From positions 62,001 through 126,000 of the forward strand of contig NZ_JAIOHK010000035.1 of the NCBI RefSeq assembly GCF_019913785.1: a DNA stretch of 64,000 nucleotides, written 5' to 3'. Under the pieces are notes generated by a model. The model made no database searches. It had not been told where the DNA came from and saw only the letters and a list, made by a program, of their open reading frames with translations. How positions within the stretch are numbered: the first letter of the stretch is position 1; every line of letters starts with the position of its first letter. Positions 61,801 through 64,000 of the stretch are shown here, piece by piece. The position numbers and the translations under genes were made by a program. The stretch comes from Altibacter sp. Lineage in GTDB: Bacteria > Bacteroidota > Bacteroidia > Flavobacteriales > Flavobacteriaceae.

Positions 61801-62014
61801 CGGTAGATGGTTTTTCAATGTGATGGCGCTGTTTGCGTATGCGTCCATTATGATGACTTATTTTGGAGTGAACTTTTATCTGAGTGGATTACACTCCTAT
61901 GCGAGCGGTGATGCTCCGGCAACGCCAACTTTTGTGTATTACGTTGTTGCCTTTGCCTTTGTATTGAGTATGGCGGCCTATTTTAGATACCGAAAGTTTT
62001 ATATTTCAAAATAA
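58844..62014 (+). CDS. ccsBA: Fused cytochrome c biogenesis protein CcsB-CcsA (System II)
   Basis: 1056 residues. The N-terminal third is ResB/CcsB-like: three membrane helices ([20 protein letters not shown], then around 52-68 and 78-100), a large periplasmic domain (about 105-430) and a further helix. A middle region (about 480-730) has a signal-like helix and periplasmic domain. The last 300 residues are CcsA: several helices with the haem-handling WWD segment [20 protein letters not shown] and conserved histidines. The fusion attaches haem to apocytochromes c at the outer face of the inner membrane and is usual in Bacteroidota. Confidence 0.95.
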   Translation: [1056 protein letters not shown]

Positions 62015-62025
62015 AGGTGGCTACC

Positions 62026-63672
62026 TTAAACCAACTTGTCCAGGTGATTGAGCTTTTCTAATAAAGCTCCCTGAATACACACCACCGATGGTTTTGGAAT
62101 GCCGTCAGAATCGTGAGGCCAAGTACTTGTTAGTGTTTCCAGTGAACCCGATTGTTCTCCGGGATGCTGTACACTTAGAAATAAGGTTTTATAATCTGGC
62201 GAAAACCACGGCCCTGTAAGTTCGGCATCCATAGGTGCACTGGCAATTTGAATGATCTTTCCGGCATCTTCCCCATGGCGTATCAAAACAAAAAGCCCAT
62301 TGTTCTTAAATTCAACATACCAGGGCCGCTTCGGGGTATTCATCCTGCTACCGCTGATATCTGATGTAAACCAAAGATTTCCTGCTAAGTCGAAGACCAG
62401 ATTGTCCGGACAGCTAAAACCACTTTCAGGGCCACCGGTAACCAAGGCTTCGGCGGTAAAGGTTAACGCATCGTATTGATTATTCGTTTCAACAATCTTA
62501 AGGATGCTTCCGTGGTGGTCATTGGTTTCGTAACTATTGGTGAGGGCTATCACCACATGTCCGGTCAAGGGGTCGATCTCAATATCCTCAGGGCGAGCTT
62601 GGGGCGTGGCCCCCACTAAACGAGCGGCTTCTCGGGCTCTGATTAGGACTTCGGTTTGGTCTTTAAAGCGTTGCTGAAGTACCGGCTGGGCGTTGTAATC
62701 CAACGAAATCCATTTTCCATTGACGGTATCGGCTGCATACAACGTACCTTCTTTCAAAGAACCGGGTTTGGAGCCAATAAATTTATAGATATGCTGATGT
62801 TCCATATCATCTCCAGTATAGGCAACAATGCGCTTGTCTTCCAATTCAACCAATGTACAGCATTCATGTGCCATACGCCCCAAGGCAATATGTTTCATTG
62901 CGTTTCCGGTAATTGGGTCTACTTCAACCACCCAGCCATAATGTTCGGTAGGGTAGTTGTAGAATTTTTCCCAGCCAATATAGCTGTCCTCATGAGAAGG
63001 GTTGTTCACTTCATCGAAAAGGGTTTCTCCGTAATAATCTTGGTAATTTTCTTCGCAGGTGAGGATGGTTCCCCAAGGGGTGATCCCTCCGGAACAGTTG
63101 CTGTGCGTGCCTATAACGGTCTTAGCTCCTTTGATAGGGGTATCCCAGTTGAGAGCAATTTCGGTTTTTGCTGTGATTCGTCGGTTTAAGGGGTCATTTG
63201 GAATGATATACCAGGCTTCATTTTTTTTCTGAATCCGAATGATACTTCCGCCCAGTTCGTACATTTCTTTGTCAACCTGCTCTAGAGTACGTTCATCACC
63301 GCGACGATAACCGGAAACAAACAAACGATTTACCGCTTCGTGATTCACCCAAAGGAGTCCGTCATTGCCCTCTTCATTTAAAGGAATAAAGCAGGTAAAG
63401 TCGTTGTCAAACCCAAAGGTGTCTTTGTCGCTAATAGGGTCTCTCCATTTGATAAGGGTGTTATAGTTCAAGGTTTCGGCCAATTCCAGATTGTCCGAAC
63501 TGATAGGTTTTATGCCCTTTAGCACAACCGATTTTAACTGTTGTATCCTGGTTGAAGCGACTTCGGCTAAATTGGTTACCCTGTTTCTACAGCCAATGTA
63601 TAAGGAGGGAAGTAAGATAGTACCTGCAGCTCCCTTTCCTAAAAGCGATAGAAAACTTCTGCGTTGAATCAT
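62026..63672 (-). CDS. PhoX-family (DUF839) phosphatase, Tat-exported
   Basis: 548 residues. A twin-arginine leader (MIQRRSFLSLLGKGAAGTIL) directs folded export; a following Cys in YIGCRNR could make it a lipoprotein. The PhoX/DUF839 beta-propeller motifs include GFDNDFTCFIPLNEEGNDGL, LLWVNHEAVN, NCSGGITPWGTILTCEENYQ, GRMAHECCTLVELEDKRIVA, YTGDDMEHQHIYKFI and SGFSCPDNLVFDLAGNLWFT. PhoX uses Ca2+ and Fe ions to release phosphate from organic esters. It is convergent with the cytochrome c assembly gene (11-base gap). Substrate range not known. Confidence 0.93.
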   Translation of the reverse strand: MIQRRSFLSLLGKGAAGTILLPSLYIGCRNRVTNLAEVASTRIQQLKSVVLKGIKPISSDNLELAETLNYNTLIKWRDPISDKDTFGFDNDFTCFIPLNEEGNDGLLWVNHEAVNRLFVSGYRRGDERTLEQVDKEMYELGGSIIRIQKKNEAWYIIPNDPLNRRITAKTEIALNWDTPIKGAKTVIGTHSNCSGGITPWGTILTCEENYQDYYGETLFDEVNNPSHEDSYIGWEKFYNYPTEHYGWVVEVDPITGNAMKHIALGRMAHECCTLVELEDKRIVAYTGDDMEHQHIYKFIGSKPGSLKEGTLYAADTVNGKWISLDYNAQPVLQQRFKDQTEVLIRAREAARLVGATPQARPEDIEIDPLTGHVVIALTNSYETNDHHGSILKIVETNNQYDALTFTAEALVTGGPESGFSCPDNLVFDLAGNLWFTSDISGSRMNTPKRPWYVEFKNNGLFVLIRHGEDAGKIIQIASAPMDAELTGPWFSPDYKTLFLSVQHPGEQSGSLETLTSTWPHDSDGIPKPSVVCIQGALLEKLNHLDKLV

Positions 63673-63764
63673 GCTATGAATTTTAATCGAATCGTAGTGG
63701 TTTCAAAAGTACAATTTCTATCTAAAATTGGTCTTAAGGCTATTTTAAAATTTGCTTACATAAT

Positions 63765-63795
63765 AAAAGGACACACATAAGTTGTGCATCCTTTT
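63765..63795 (-). terminator. Probable terminator after the last (partial) gene
   Basis: An imperfect inverted repeat pairs AAAAGGA (63765-63771) with TCCTTTT (63789-63795). An inner CACA/TGTG pairing and a small bulge extend the stem. It lies about 35 bases after the stop of the partial minus-strand gene at 63830, and the minus-strand flank TTTTATTATG is T-rich. The remaining 63673-63829 bases show nothing else. Confidence 0.5.
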
Positions 63796-63829
63796 ATCTT
63801 AGTTGAATTAGGGTAGGTTATATTGAGGG

Positions 63830-64000
63830 TTAATTATAGATATAATCGGGTTGGTTATCGACCATGAGGTAATCTTCCTGAATGTGTTCGCTGATCTCTA
63901 ATTTATGATATAATTCGGTAGTTAAATGTTCTATTTCTGCTTCGGTGGTTTTTAACTTTCTCGCTATTTTTGAGTTCTCTTTCCCTTCAGAAATATATTG
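63830..64000 (-). CDS. LuxR-type helix-turn-helix protein, C-terminal part (5' end outside window)
   Basis: The minus-strand frame is open from base 64000 to a TAA at 63830, giving 56 visible residues. They contain a LuxR-like recognition segment: YISEGKENSKIARKL, followed by KTTEAEIEHLTTELYHKLEI. This matches the E-G-x-S/N-x-x-I-A-x-x-L pattern of GerE-type domains. The tail (EHIQEDYLMVDNQPDYIYN) is acidic. The N-terminal domain, which would tell whether this is a response regulator, is outside the window. Confidence 0.7.
   Translation of the reverse strand, partial: QYISEGKENSKIARKLKTTEAEIEHLTTELYHKLEISEHIQEDYLMVDNQPDYIYN

Overview
The window looks like a chromosomal segment of a marine-type Flavobacteriaceae (Bacteroidota). 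Four things point there: an AT-rich base composition, almost no Shine-Dalgarno sequences with A-rich leaders before start codons, promoters of the TTG / TAnnTTTG type (clearest before the HU gene), and a 33.5-64 kb gene order that I know from flavobacterial core genomes (START-like, PabC-like, YqgE, HU, Fmt, RecQ, AAA ATPase, DUF493, DUF4290, MurA; and DUF2520, KdsC-like, UbiA, Maf, lipoprotein, MscS, PIG-L, SSS). No rRNA, tRNA, CRISPR array, insertion sequence or phage gene was found, and no gene-free stretch exceeds 300 bases.

1-25 kb is a dense, mostly plus-strand stress-survival cluster. It holds the end of an NhaA antiporter, an MscS channel, three universal stress proteins, a soluble histidine kinase with an NtrC-type sigma-54 activator, three tiny ORFs behind a good sigma-54 promoter match, glutamate dehydrogenase, an Rnk-like RNA polymerase secondary-channel factor, three related coiled-coil proteins of unknown function, an AcnA-type aconitase, an ArsC/Spx-fold protein without its cysteine, catalase, an NTF2-like protein, a DsbA/SpxH-like protein, an AraC regulator, two pirins, YceI, a butanediol-dehydrogenase-like enzyme, Dps and short HPF. 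A FUSC-family membrane protein closes it on the other strand. The combination (ion and osmotic protection, peroxide detoxification, DNA and ribosome protection, RNA polymerase modulation, redox balancing) reads as a stationary-phase or dormancy programme. The kinase/activator pair is the obvious candidate controller, but only one sigma-54 site was seen.

25-33.4 kb is a minus-strand accessory block of redox and regulatory genes: a quinone-oxidoreductase-like MDR, a GreB-like factor, a TMEM175 channel, a GlcG/HbpS-like protein, glutathione-independent formaldehyde dehydrogenase, two AraC regulators, an AhpD-like protein and an ECF sigma factor divergent from a DoxX-like membrane protein.

33.5-64 kb is housekeeping sequence: folate, translation initiation, DNA repair (RecQ, photolyase), peptidoglycan (MurA with Asp in place of the usual catalytic Cys), envelope proteins (LemA/DUF2207), lipid prenylation, a tightly packed PIG-L / 36-residue membrane protein / sodium symporter unit, a truncated haemoglobin, a fused CcsB-CcsA cytochrome c assembly protein and a PhoX-type phosphatase. 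The window ends inside a minus-strand gene with a LuxR-type helix-turn-helix.

The most promising undescribed items are the three-member coiled-coil family, the sigma-54-driven tiny-gene cluster, the Spx-like/SpxH-like pair and the 36-residue partner of the sodium symporter. All function statements rest on recognisable motifs and neighbourhood. No database search was run.
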